Assembly: GCF_003833015.1 (NCBI RefSeq)
Contig: NZ_RJLQ01000024.1
Location: 1-64,000 of the forward strand
Source: Clostridium sp. E02
GTDB lineage: Bacteria; Bacillota; Clostridia; Lachnospirales; Lachnospiraceae
Length of the DNA stretch: 64,000 bases
Reading direction: 5' to 3'
The notes beneath the pieces are model-generated. The model worked only from the letters and a program-made list of their open reading frames with translations. It was not told where the DNA came from and searched no databases. Below are positions 45,218 through 53,768 of this stretch, piece after piece (within the stretch, counting starts at the first letter, position 1; the number at the start of each line of letters is the position of its first letter). The position numbers and the translations under genes were made by a program.

Positions 45218-46006
45218 GTGAAGATAATTGTTTGTGTCAAACAAGTGCCTGATACAAAAGGCGGAGTAAAATTTAATCCAGATGGTACTTTAAACCGGGG
45301 AGCAATGCTTGCAATTATGAATCCAGATGATAAAGCAGGTCTTGAAGCAGCCTTACGGTTAAAAGATGAGTACGAAGCAGAAGTAACGGTGATTACCATG
45401 GGTCTGCCTAGGGCAGATGAAGTCTTGCGGGAAGCACTGGCTATGGGGGCAGATCATGGGATATTAGTTACGGACAGGGTGTTGGGAGGAGCCGATACAT
45501 GGGCAACATCCTCAACTCTCGCTGGAGCCATTAGAAATCTGGAATATGATTTGATTATTACAGGCCGTCAGGCGATTGACGGGGATACCGCACAGGTTGG
45601 TCCCCAGATATCGGAACATTTAAATATTCCTGTGATTTCTTATGTCCAGAACTTAAAGATCGAAGGCAGAAATGTAATTGCAGAACGTCAGTTCGAAAAC
45701 CAATATCATGTACTAAAGGTTCAGATGCCCTGTCTGATTACAGCACTCACAGAACTTAATGAGCCTCGTTATATGACACCAGGGGGGATTTTTGATGCCT
45801 ATGATACAGAACTTACGGTATGGAAAAGAGCAGACTTAAAGGATGTAGATGATAGGAATCTGGGGTTAAAAGGGTCGCCCACTCAGATTGCAAAGGCTTC
45901 TGACAAGGTGAGAAAAGGGACAGGTGAAGTGGTTACTCTTGATGCATCGGATTCTGTCACTTATCTGATGGATCAATTAGTCAAAAAACATATTATTTCA
46001 TTATAA
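45218..46006 (+). CDS. etfB: Electron transfer flavoprotein beta subunit
   Basis: A 262-residue EtfB. The N-terminus KIIVCVKQVPDT, the segment GRQAIDGDTAQVGPQ and the ITALTELNEPRYMT motif are canonical. It starts with GTG, supported by AAGGAGG 7 bases upstream, 12 bases after the acyl-CoA dehydrogenase. With EtfA it passes electrons between NADH, the dehydrogenase and probably ferredoxin. Confidence 0.93.
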   Translation: MKIIVCVKQVPDTKGGVKFNPDGTLNRGAMLAIMNPDDKAGLEAALRLKDEYEAEVTVITMGLPRADEVLREALAMGADHGILVTDRVLGGADTWATSSTLAGAIRNLEYDLIITGRQAIDGDTAQVGPQISEHLNIPVISYVQNLKIEGRNVIAERQFENQYHVLKVQMPCLITALTELNEPRYMTPGGIFDAYDTELTVWKRADLKDVDDRNLGLKGSPTQIAKASDKVRKGTGEVVTLDASDSVTYLMDQLVKKHIISL

Positions 46007-46024
46007 GGAAAAGTGGTGATTAAA

Positions 46025-47077
46025 ATGGATTTAGAAGAATACAGAGGGGTCTATATTTATGCACAACAGGTGGAAGGGGAATTAAGCAGAATATCATTGG
46101 AACTTTTGGGAAAAGCAAGGGATCTGGCAAAAGATTTAGGGACGGATGTGACTGCGGTCCTAATTGGTTCTAAGGTAAAGGATATGGCAGAAATGCTTGC
46201 CCAATACGGGGCAGATAAGGTGATTCTGGTTGACAATCCCATACTAAAGGAATACAGGACAGAGCCATATGCCCATGCACTTGCCTGTGTAATTGAGACA
46301 TATCGCCCTGAGATTATGCTGGTGGGGGCTACGGCAATCGGGAGGGATCTTGGACCTTGTGTTTCAGCCCGGGTTTTTACAGGTCTGACGGCAGATTGTA
46401 CGAAGCTGGAGATCGGAGATTTTCCTCTGAATCCGGTAGCTGGAAAAGAACAGAAGCATCATCAGCTTTTGATGACACGACCCGCCTTCGGCGGCAATAC
46501 GATAGCAACGATCGCATGTCCGAATCATCGTCCTCAGATGGCAACGGTAAGGCCTGGAGTTATGAAGCCGAATCAACGAATACAGGAAGCAAAGGTGGTT
46601 GTGGAGGAATACGATCCTGTATTTGTTCCCAACCACAAATATGTAAAAATTCTCGATATTGTGAAATCAGTGACAGAAGCTGCAGATATTATGGATGCTG
46701 AAATTTTAGTATCTGGCGGACGTGGAGTTGGAGGGCCAGATAATTTTAGAATATTGGAAGAATTAGCGGCTGCTTTAAAAGGAGAGGTAAGCTGTTCCCG
46801 TGCTGTTGTGGATGCAGGGTGGAAGCCTAAAGAATTACAAGTGGGGCAGACGGGCAAAACGGTCCGGCCTCATGTCTATTTTGCCATTGGTATTTCCGGT
46901 GCAATTCAACATGTTGCAGGTATGGAAGATTCGGATCTCATTTTTGCGATTAACAAAGATGAGAATGCGCCCATTTTTGAGGTTGCAGACTATGGGATCG
47001 TAGGCGATTATAAAAAAATAGTACCGGAATTAACAAAGCAGATTCTAAAACTGAAAACGATGAATCCAACAAGATAA
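46025..47077 (+). CDS. etfA: Electron transfer flavoprotein alpha subunit
   Basis: A 350-residue EtfA. The C-terminal FAD-binding part has SGGRGVGGPDNFRILEEL, GQTGKTVRPHVYFAIGISGAIQH split over about 240-310, and INKDENAPIFEVADYGIVGD. The N-terminus is close to that of non-ferredoxin-fused alpha subunits. The start is ATG 46025; a GTG 12 bases earlier is possible. It ends the operon before a strong hairpin. Confidence 0.92.
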   Translation: MDLEEYRGVYIYAQQVEGELSRISLELLGKARDLAKDLGTDVTAVLIGSKVKDMAEMLAQYGADKVILVDNPILKEYRTEPYAHALACVIETYRPEIMLVGATAIGRDLGPCVSARVFTGLTADCTKLEIGDFPLNPVAGKEQKHHQLLMTRPAFGGNTIATIACPNHRPQMATVRPGVMKPNQRIQEAKVVVEEYDPVFVPNHKYVKILDIVKSVTEAADIMDAEILVSGGRGVGGPDNFRILEELAAALKGEVSCSRAVVDAGWKPKELQVGQTGKTVRPHVYFAIGISGAIQHVAGMEDSDLIFAINKDENAPIFEVADYGIVGDYKKIVPELTKQILKLKTMNPTR

Positions 47078-47081
47078 AGTG

Positions 47082-47136
47082 AACCGACCCCCAAAAGTTA
47101 GACCTAAAATCTAACGGTTGGAGGTCGGTTTAGTAT
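47082..47136 (+). terminator. Terminator after etfA
   Basis: Outer stem AACCGACC (47082-47089) / GGTCGGTT (47123-47130), with an inner stem GTTAGA / TCTAAC. It lies 5 bases after the etfA stop and before the convergent transporter gene. Confidence 0.75.
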
Positions 47137-47148
47137 CATAATTCTGAT

Positions 47149-47817
47149 TTATAGGCTGCCTTTCATTACCATGATCACCAGGAAGCAGGTAACTAGAAGG
47201 AGCGATGCAATTAAGGTCATATCTAGATTGAAAATTCGTTTCCTGGGTGTTTCGGATTCAGTAAAAGTTATAAGATTGGATTTCCTTAAGGTAGTTACCA
47301 GGGGTTTATAAATGAGTAGCGTCAATGCGGTGTTAATTCCCCCTTTTAAAAGATTAAAGGGAACAATTGCGGGAAGCAGTAGTTTTACAACGGCTTCTCT
47401 TGGATAGCCCATATAAATAGGTGTAATCAAATAATTCCATAGTACCATCACCAAGGTCATTAAAAAAACGCCGAGTATCATACCAAGAAGTGCGCCTTTC
47501 ATATTATGCTTTTTCTTATAAAAGTAGGCGGCAGGTAAGACAAAAGTAATGGTTGAAAGGATATTCATGATAAGTCCAATGATTCCGGAACTGCTTATGG
47601 TAAACAGCTCAATAAAAGATACAATGACAGAAATTAATACAGCCGACATAGGACCAAACAAAAATCCTCCTGTTAGAATGATAACATCCTTGGGTTCATA
47701 TTCCAAAAATGGAACAATTGGAATAAGGGGAATTCGAATGGTTAAGACGGCGACAAAGGATAATGCACATAACATGGACATTAAAGTGAGCTGATTTGTT
47801 TTTTTTGACATATTCAT
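47149..47817 (-). CDS. ribU: Riboflavin ECF transporter substrate-binding subunit
   Basis: A 222-residue membrane protein with about six hydrophobic helices. The N-terminal helix with QLTLMSMLCALSFVAVLTIR, and PFLEYEPKDVIILTGGFLFGP, are RibU-like. It binds riboflavin and works with a shared ECF energising module encoded elsewhere. The assignment is reinforced by an FMN riboswitch directly upstream on the same strand. Riboflavin supply fits the flavoproteins (AbfD, acyl-CoA dehydrogenase, Etf) encoded next door. Confidence 0.9.
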   Translation of the reverse strand: MNMSKKTNQLTLMSMLCALSFVAVLTIRIPLIPIVPFLEYEPKDVIILTGGFLFGPMSAVLISVIVSFIELFTISSSGIIGLIMNILSTITFVLPAAYFYKKKHNMKGALLGMILGVFLMTLVMVLWNYLITPIYMGYPREAVVKLLLPAIVPFNLLKGGINTALTLLIYKPLVTTLRKSNLITFTESETPRKRIFNLDMTLIASLLLVTCFLVIMVMKGSL

Positions 47818-47844
47818 GGAATATATCCCTCCTGAAATATAAGT

Positions 47845-47875
47845 AACACCTGAAAGAGTGTGCCCTTCAGGTGTT
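47845..47875 (-). promoter_or_regulatory. Expression-platform hairpin of the FMN riboswitch
   Basis: AACACCTGAA and TTCAGGTGTT form a 10-base stem between the aptamer and the ribU ribosome site, followed on the minus strand by a weak T-rich stretch and AGGAGGG. It probably works as a terminator or as part of a switch. Confidence 0.6.
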
Positions 47876-47907
47876 AAAAATAGACAGGTGTATTATCATA
47901 ATTTAAC

Positions 47908-48018
47908 ACATCTTCTTTCATCCAGACTTTACTGTCGGTATTGGAATCAAACCAATTCTGCGCATTCTGCGCTCGCGGACTTTACCGCCGGTCGGGAATT
48001 TCACCCTGCCCTGAAGAC
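47908..48018 (-). ncRNA. FMN riboswitch (RFN element)
   Basis: The minus strand carries the conserved RFN blocks in order: TCTTCAGGGCAGGGTGAAAT, TCCCGACCGGCGGTAAAG, CCGCGAGCGC, TTGGTTTGATTCCAATACCG, and GTCTGGATGAAAGAAGATG. FMN binding would turn down the downstream riboflavin transporter. The element is complete. Confidence 0.95.
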
Positions 48019-48078
48019 AACTATATGCAAATGTTCTGAATGTATTATAACATTTTTTTCGTAAAAAGCAAGATGTGG

Positions 48079-48107
48079 TTGCAATTTTTTTATTCGTTTG
48101 CTATAAT
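48079..48107 (+). promoter_or_regulatory. Sigma-A-type promoter of the tRNA-Ala locus
   Basis: TTGCAA (48079-48084), 17-base spacer, TATAAT (48102-48107). It lies just upstream of the truncated tRNA copy, so the transcript must pass through it before reaching the intact tRNA. Confidence 0.85.
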
Positions 48108-48114
48108 ATCTGCG

Positions 48115-48142
48115 ATGGGGGTATAGCTCAGCTGGGAGAGCG
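48115..48142 (+). pseudogene. Truncated tRNA-Ala (5' part only)
   Basis: Bases 48115-48142 repeat exactly the 28 bases at 48232-48259, which are the acceptor 5' strand and D-arm of the intact tRNA-Ala. The copy then breaks off into unrelated sequence before the anticodon. The two copies are 117 bases apart. Confidence 0.9.
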
Positions 48143-48233
48143 AGATGTCCGGTAAACGACCCCTCAAAGAAGAAGTAGATTTAAAAAAGTAAAATGCTGG
48201 AAACCCAGAAAAATAAAGGGTTTTCGACCATAT

Positions 48234-48306
<73 letters not shown>

Positions 48307-48316
48307 CTTAAACAAT

Positions 48317-48344
48317 AAGCCGCAGGCATGAATGCTTGTGGCTT
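48317..48344 (+). terminator. Terminator after tRNA-Ala
   Basis: AAGCCGCAGGCAT (48317-48329) and ATGCTTGTGGCTT (48332-48344) pair with wobbles 10 bases after the tRNA, followed by AAATTATT. Confidence 0.65.
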
Positions 48345-48379
48345 AAATTATTACTTATAGGGACGGGACACTTGATAAA

Positions 48380-48435
48380 TCAAGGACAAAAAAAGCACAT
48401 TTTCAGTTTGAAAAATGTGCCTTTTTTGTCCTTGA
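48380..48435. repeat. Long hairpin, 24-base arms
   Basis: A near-perfect inverted repeat with one mismatch. The arms start TCAAGGACAAAAAA and end TTTTTTGTCCTTGA, the inner part is GCACATTTT/AAAATGTGC and the loop is 7-8 bases. It could be a bidirectional terminator or a miniature mobile element. Confidence 0.75.
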
Positions 48436-48644
48436 ACTAATGCTTTCATTTAAGATACCAGTAGATATGTTTTCTTATACGACACATGTGGAGACCATAA
48501 TCCTGTTGCAACGGAAAAACAGCTAAAAATGACTAGAAAATAATATGCAAGGATTAAGGATATGAGAGTAGATGCTTTCATGTCCTTTTTATTACTACCC
48601 AATTTATAAACTTATCCAATATAACCTAAATCCAAGTAGAGTCT
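48436..48644. other. Short non-coding stretch before defence-gene debris
   Basis: About 210 bases between the long hairpin and the first gene fragment. I see no gene, repeat or structured RNA in it. Confidence 0.4.
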
Positions 48645-48770
48645 ATGGATGAGGAGCCATGGGAGGCATTGATTGTAAAAGAGGATGTGAATGGAGAGAC
48701 ACATGGCAGCGTGCTGGTAATGCCAGCAGGGCCGTATGATATTTGGGATGCATTAGACAGTGTCAATTAA
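48645..48770 (+). pseudogene. Short fragment of an ICE/plasmid-type gene
   Basis: A 41-codon open frame (MDEEPWEALIVKEDVNGE, later VLVMPAGPYDIWDALD) without a ribosome site. The segment PAGPYDIWDALD resembles pieces of small proteins encoded on conjugative elements. It is probably the 3' or internal remnant of such a gene; the family is not certain. Confidence 0.35.
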
Positions 48771-48795
48771 TAAGGAAAGATTACAAGGTGAAGAG

Positions 48796-49166
48796 ATGGA
48801 AACTAAACTATATATTATTGGGAACGGCTTTGATGCTGCAAACAAATTAAATACTTCATATGAAGATTTTAAAAAATATTTATGTTAGAGAAAGATACAG
48901 CATTATGTTTTATGGATCACCGTGATTTTTTTCAAAAAGTGAACAATCGGATAAAAGAAGTTATCTCAATTGGATTTTCTTACTCTGAGGTAGACATGTA
49001 TTATATTGATAAAATTATTAAGAGTGTTGGAATAAATACAACATGGTATATTCATAATTTTAAATATGATACTAAAGATATTAGACAGCTCTGACGCTTA
49101 CTTAGAAAGCATGGTTTTTATGGAAGAATAAAGTTTTTTAATGACATTGGTTGTTATTTAAAGTAA
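48796..49166 (+). pseudogene. Broken AbiH-like abortive-infection gene
   Basis: The first frame (48796-48888) gives METKLYIIGNGFDAANKLNT then SYEDFKKYL, the classic AbiH N-terminus. After a frame change the second frame (from 48882) continues with IKEVISIGFSYSEVDMYYID and TTWYIHNFKYDTKDI, which look like the AbiH C-terminus. An in-frame TGA at 49092 interrupts it before LLRKHGFYGRIKFFNDIG and the final stop at 49164. The central two-thirds of the usual 300-400-residue protein is missing. So it carries an internal deletion, a frameshift and a nonsense codon. AbiH proteins confer phage resistance by an unknown mechanism; this copy cannot function. Confidence 0.7.
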
Positions 49167-49374
49167 CAATCCTATCGAAGCATAAAGACCTAAAGAGTAT
49201 CAAAAACATAGTAATTCGCCAGGAATTTTATTGTTGGCATAAGAGGAGGAGCCAGCAAAATATTAAGGTTTTAAATCTATTATTTTGTTCCTTGATTTGA
49301 TACAATTATAAGGTGTTAGATTGTTTTTTTCAATTGGATTATGGATTGAATTTGTAAGAAATGGGGATATGAAT

Positions 49375-50283
49375 ATGCAGGATGAAATTGAGAAAGCAAT
49401 ACTTATTGCAAATGGATTTGATATACAGGTGGCAGGAGATGATTATCTTAACAAGTGGATTATTGTAAGAATGTTAGCAAAAGCAAAAATGAACAAATAT
49501 GATTGCTTATTTTTGAATACAGAAACACAAGAACCTATTATTACTGGAGATGAGATTATTGAGATGTTCAATAATATGATTGACGTTGCGAATGAAATTA
49601 GGGCAGATCAATATGATGAAATTATCGAAAGATATAATTCAGGTTCAGATGAGATAAAAGAAGCGGTCAAGGACTTCAAAAAGAATTATGATTATGAATT
49701 GAAAAGTGTTGAACAGATTGGTATGGAAGATTGGATACTTATTTTTCTGCTTTATCTCATAAAGGAAAAAGATATCTTGAATCAGTATGGAGCAATTAAA
49801 AAGGGTTTTGTATGTATGATTCTTGATGCAATATACTGTGAGGGAACCATACAGAATATATATCAAAAACTTGGAATGAAGTTAAAAAAATATTTTAGAA
49901 GATTTGATAAGATATTTACATTGAACTATGATAACAGTATGGAAAAGATAAATATGGAATCAGTTTTTCACCTTCATGGAGAATATGAATCAGAGGGGCA
50001 AGATGAAGAAAGCTATTGTTTGTTGAGTGCAACAATGAAAGATGAAAATATACTGTACCAGTATCCAGAAGAAATGCAGCATTGTAATTGCAGTGCAATT
50101 CTTGATTTTTGCGGTAATCGTAAATATCAATATGCTTCTGAAGTAACAGTGATAAAAGAAAAGACTGGAAAAGGATATGATTATCATTTTAAAGAATTTG
50201 AGAATCTGGCGGGGCAGTTAACAATTGTGGGATTAGCAACAAAGGTAATATTGAGAACCATTACCGCGCTAAAACAAAAGTGA
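49375..50283 (+). pseudogene. Second AbiH-like gene, 3'-truncated by intron sequence
   Basis: An open frame of about 300 codons with the AbiH/SIR2-like hallmarks ANGFDIQVAG near the start, FDKIFTLNYDNSMEK in the centre and SVFHLHGEYES. It reaches GQLTIVGL, where family members continue into their last domain, but here it runs into group II intron reverse-transcriptase sequence (from about 50250) and stops. The start 49375 has GGGG 8 bases upstream. It lacks the C-terminal part, so it is probably inactive. Two adjacent broken AbiH-type genes suggest a decayed defence island. Confidence 0.6.
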
Positions 50284-50915
50284 ATTTAGTAAGATATGCT
50301 GATGACTTTATCATTACAGCAAATTCGAAAGAAACTGCCGAAGAACTAAAGGAACTTGTCAGCGTCTTCCTATCTACTAGAGGACTAACACTTTCAGAGG
50401 AAAAAACTCTCATCACACAAATAGATGACGGATTTGACTTTCTTGGTTGGAACTTTAGAAAATTTAAAGGAAAACTCATCGTCAAACCTTCTAAAAATTC
50501 GGTAAAGAATGTCATACATAAATGCTCAAAAATCATCTTAAAAGATGGAAAAGCAATGACGCAGAAAAACCTAATACAACGTTTGAATGCAGTGTTACGG
50601 GGCTGGACGAATTACCATAAACACGTAGTAGCTAGCCGTGCATTCTCTATTGTCAATAATTCAGTATACTTACTATTGCAACAATGGGCTAAACATCGTC
50701 ACCCTAACAAAAACAAATGGTGGCACCTTAAACGTTATTGGCATGAATATAATGGAAAGCCGTGGGTGTTTATGACGGGTGAGAACGTCTTAATTAACTT
50801 AAGAAGAATTCACATTAAAAGACATCAAAACTTATGCATTGACAAAAACCCATTCTTAGATAAGACGTACTTTATCAAAAGAAGAATGAAACTACGTTCA
50901 CTCAGTGCCGCCTGA
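50280..50915 (+). pseudogene. Group II intron reverse transcriptase/maturase, C-terminal half
   Basis: 211 codons starting just before the catalytic YADD motif (NLVRYADDFIIT), with the FLGWNFRKF segment and the maturase/thumb part (LRGWTNYHKHVVASRAF, then an HNH-like tail). The first half, with RT motifs 0-4, is absent, and the apparent GTG start is only where the frame happens to open. It cannot encode an active enzyme. Confidence 0.85.
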
Positions 50916-50930
50916 AAAGGTGAAGAGATG

Positions 50931-51006
50931 CTTGAGCCGTATGAGCGGGAAACTCTCACGTACGGTTCTTAGACGAGGGAAAGGGAGTAATCCCTTTTTC
51001 TTAGTC
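50931..51006 (+). ncRNA. Group II intron domains V and VI
   Basis: The catalytic domain V hairpin is seen as GAGCCGTATGAGCGGGAAAC then TCTCACGTACGGTTCTT, followed by domain VI, GACGAGGGAAAGGG-loop-CCCTTTTTCTTAGTC. The exon resumes with transposase coding sequence at about 51009. Confidence 0.75.
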
Positions 51007-51008
51007 GA

Positions 51009-51309
51009 GTATACCAGTGAGCTTTATCGTAATGCTATAAAAAAATATGGTATTCAACAAAGTATGAATAGTGCTGGTGGAAGATGTCATGATAATGCAC
51101 GCTGTGAAAGTATGTGGGCAAGACTTAAGGAAGAACTTTTATATGGTCGCTATGATACATCTAAAATGACTATAATAGAATTAAAAACACTAATCTGGAG
51201 ATATTTTATCAGCTATTGGAATTATAGGAGAATCTGCTCTACTAATGGTGGATTACCTCCAATGATCAAGAGGCAACAATACTATGCCTCCTTACAGGAT
51301 GCAGCATAG
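51009..51309 (+). pseudogene. IS3-family transposase OrfB fragment
   Basis: About 99 codons of an IS3-type integrase core: YTSELYRNAIKKYGIQQSMN, then CHDNARCESMWARLKEELL, FISYWNYRRICSTNGGLPP and the terminal stop. The catalytic glutamate region (ESMWARLKEE) is present but the upstream catalytic aspartates are missing. Its 5' side is replaced by the group II intron. Confidence 0.85.
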
Positions 51310-51360
51310 GTCGAACATCCTTGAGAAAAAAGTGTAAAGAGATATTGACAATATCAGACG

Positions 51361-51450
51361 ATGGGGCGCCGTGTGAGGTGAAAGTCTCGTGCACGGTGCT
51401 AAGCGGGGGAAAAGCTGGAGATTATATCAAAGGTTTACCTATCGCAATAT
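51361..51450 (+). mobile_element. 3' end of a second group II intron
   Basis: The domain V-like hairpin GCCGTGTGAGGTGAAAGTCT then CGTGCACGGTGCTAAG is followed by a domain VI-like stem and the end TTTACCTATCGCAAT. The sequence differs from the intron end at 50931, so it is a different intron. Only about 90 bases remain, and the exon that follows is a conjugation gene. Confidence 0.65.
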
Positions 51451-51451
51451 A

Positions 51452-51924
51452 CGGTGTTCGGCGGTTTTGCCCCCAACAGCGAATCGGCACAGATATTATC
51501 CAAAGCTCTCGGAAGCAAGACGATCATGAGCGGTTCCGTCAGCCGTGGGAAAAACGACCCAAGCCAGTCTCTGCAGATGATTGAGCGACCGCTTATGACA
51601 CCTGATGAATTGAAGTCAATGCCAAAAGGTTATTTTGTCGTGACGAAAACAGGAGCTTATCCAATGAGAACCAGGCTAAAGCTATTTATTGAATGGGGAA
51701 TTGTCTTCGGCAAACCCTATGAAATCATGGAGAAGTCAGCCAGAAAGGTCGACTATGCCGACCGATTCACCTTGGAGGAAGAAATTATCCGGCGTCAAAC
51801 TGTCTGTGAGGAAATGCCGGAAAAGCATGCGTCAGCTGAGGCTCCATCAGGAGGAATTACGCATTCTTTGGCATCCATCAATCTCGATCCATTTGTTCAA
51901 AAGCAGGAATCCACAAAGGGGTGA
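51452..51924 (+). pseudogene. VirD4/TraG-type conjugation coupling protein, C-terminal fragment
   Basis: About 157 codons matching the C-terminal part of type IV coupling proteins of clostridial ICEs: FGGFAPNSESAQILSKALGS, GSVSRGKNDPSQSLQMIERP, LMTPDELKSMPKGYFVVTKT. The ATPase core is absent because the gene is cut by the intron remnant. Its base composition is more GC-rich than its flanks. The next ICE gene overlaps its 3' side normally. Confidence 0.75.
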
Positions 51925-51928
51925 TGCT

Positions 51929-52198
51929 ATGGGTTACTTTACCTCGCTTTATTCCTCTGAACTGCCGCACCGTGCAAGAACTGTCTATATGTATCTTTCT
52001 GACCGGTCTGATAAGGAGGGCAGATGTTATCCGGCGATTGGCACTATCGCCAGGGAACTTAAACTGTCCCGGAGTACCGTTAAACGTGCAATTGTTGATT
52101 TAGAAAAAAATGGATATCTTACGAAAGAGCAGCGGTGGAGGGAGAGCGGCGGCAAGAGCAGCAACATGTTTTTTCTGAAAAAAGCGGATACCAGATAA
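51929..52198 (+). CDS. ICE-type helix-turn-helix protein
   Basis: An 89-residue protein with a helix-turn-helix of the replication-initiator/GntR-like shape: YPAIGTIARELKLSRSTVKRAIVDLEKNG, read here in parts over about 35-63. It starts 5 bases after the TraG fragment with GGGGTGATG. Proteins of this size and pattern commonly follow the coupling-protein gene in Lachnospiraceae conjugative elements. It seems intact, but the element around it is degraded. Confidence 0.7.
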   Translation: MGYFTSLYSSELPHRARTVYMYLSDRSDKEGRCYPAIGTIARELKLSRSTVKRAIVDLEKNGYLTKEQRWRESGGKSSNMFFLKKADTR

Positions 52199-53259
52199 AA
52201 GCCTGAAATGTGATTCTCACACCAAGGGTGAAGTCTGCTTTTTTAGTGGACCATGGTATGGTTCACCATGGACCATGTAGGGGAACTTCTCACTTTAAGA
52301 ATATTTAACAGCAGAAAAAGAGCAAAGATTGGGGGAGAGAGAATGGCAGAGGTATTGGAATGGAAAGCAGTTTTTATGTGATATAATTATTGTGTTTTAA
52401 AACCAAGTACACAGTTAGGCTTAAAAGCAGTTCATTCCGCCAAGAGAATGGTCTACTTTTTTCATGGACTGTGCCAGGGGGCATGATGCGCCGTGAAAGA
52501 GAACTCCTCACTCTAAAAAATATAATTGCAGAAAAAGAACAATTGGACTGTATAGATATTGTTAATACAGCAAATATATCAGGAATATATTTATCTTTAT
52601 TTGCCAGCTTTGTTTTCTTTAAAATATTCTCCAATATGATATATCTGGTGAGTTTTAAACATTAAACGATATTACTAATTGTCGTTATCTGTTGTTTCCA
52701 CAGTGTATACATGTTATAATTTACACAGTTACAGAAAATAACAAAAATATTGCTTTAATATGGGTGGATATCTCAAAGGATAGCTTTAAAACAGATTTTA
52801 CAGAGTTCATTGCGTATGGTTATAACCTGATCCATTTAGAACAGAAGTACCAAGCCGTCAGAAAAATCTATAAGGCACTTGTCCTCTTTGAGGGCAGGTT
52901 TTTGTCTTTTATAACGTCTTTTAAACAAGGAAGATACTAGTTTTTGTATATTGCCTAGATAAGAGGTTATCTGTATGCTTCATTCCAACATCTGTTTTTT
53001 GAGGTGGAGATAAAGACAGCCGAGTACATACACTTCAGCCACCAATAATTAAATATATTAATAAATCAGTACTGCATCTAACCTGGTGTAGTGCTGATTT
53101 TTTTGCTTCGACAATAAAATTGTTCTGGCGACCTAATGTTACAAAAGAGGGCATCATAAAAGTCGCTTTTGATAGAAAATTGTCTGTACCCCGATGCAGA
53201 TCCCCACCGCTTGTTCTTCATTCTTTGATTTTAAAATCATGTAATGGAGGACAAGCCAT
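52199..53259. other. Degenerate ICE region without recognisable genes
   Basis: About 1 kb. Near 52241-52275 there is an imperfect repeat of GGACCATGG and CACCATGGACCATG. Open frames of 60-90 codons (for example 52390-52665 and 52692-52940) have no clear ribosome sites and match nothing I know. A small T-tailed hairpin, TGTCCTC/GAGGGCA, lies near 52879-52900. I regard the whole as decayed element DNA. Confidence 0.4.
53064..53106 (+). terminator. Terminator-like hairpin
   Basis: AATCAGTACTGCA and TGTAGTGCTGATT pair (one wobble) and are followed by seven T bases. Confidence 0.75.
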
Positions 53260-53709
53260 ATGGCAAAAAGAATCAGAAGAATTAATTATCGAGAGAAGTA
53301 TCCAGAAGCAAGTGATGCTGTTATTGAGGTATTGGAAAAAAGCGATCGCAAAATGGAGTACCAGCAGTATGACTTAAAGGTGGAGCATTATCATATTGAC
53401 CGTGTTAGCTGTGCAATTAACCTCATTCCAAGCCGTGAGGATTCCTTTGAACGGCTAAAGGATTCAAATCAGCAGTTTGCAACGGATGAAATAAGCGTTG
53501 AAGATGCCGCAGTCCAGGCGGTGTTAATTGAAAAACTTTTATCCTGCCTAAAACTGCTTACACCGCAGGAGCAAGAACTAATAAACGAGCTGTTTTTCAA
53601 AGGAAAAAGCGAGCATCAGATATCTAGAGAAACAGATATTGCACAGAGAACCATACATGACCGGAAAGTAAGAATCATCTGCAAATTAAAGAAACTGATG
53701 GAAAATTAA
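53260..53709 (+). CDS. ICE-type sigma-70-like regulator
   Basis: A 149-residue protein. The C-terminal half has sigma region 4-like sequence: LKLLTPQEQELINELFFKGK and SEHQISRETDIAQRTIHDRK, a helix-turn-helix. The N-terminal half lacks region 2. Small sigma-like proteins of this form are common in conjugative elements of Firmicutes. GGAGG precedes the start and a strong terminator follows, so it may still be expressed. Confidence 0.75.
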   Translation: MAKRIRRINYREKYPEASDAVIEVLEKSDRKMEYQQYDLKVEHYHIDRVSCAINLIPSREDSFERLKDSNQQFATDEISVEDAAVQAVLIEKLLSCLKLLTPQEQELINELFFKGKSEHQISRETDIAQRTIHDRKVRIICKLKKLMEN

Positions 53710-53723
53710 AAATTGTACCGCTC

Positions 53724-53768
53724 ACCCCCCTCTCTGAACGTGGAAGTAAGTGAGGGGGTTTTTCTATT
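53724..53768 (+). terminator. Terminator of the sigma-like gene
   Basis: CCCCCTC (53726-53732) and GAGGGGG (53752-53758) followed by TTTTTCT, about 15 bases past the stop. Confidence 0.85.

Larger units (their letters stand above)
50250..51008 (+). mobile_element. Group II intron remnant (5' half deleted)
   Basis: It contains the 3' half of the intron-encoded reverse transcriptase followed by intron RNA domains V and VI, but no 5' intron end. The left junction falls inside the AbiH-like gene near 50250. The right end lies inside an IS3-type transposase frame. The intron had therefore inserted in the IS element, and a deletion later joined its middle to the defence gene. Confidence 0.75.

Noticed and set aside
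52390-52940. Two 80-90-codon frames as real genes
   Set aside because: No ribosome sites, no recognisable domains, and they lie in decayed mobile DNA.
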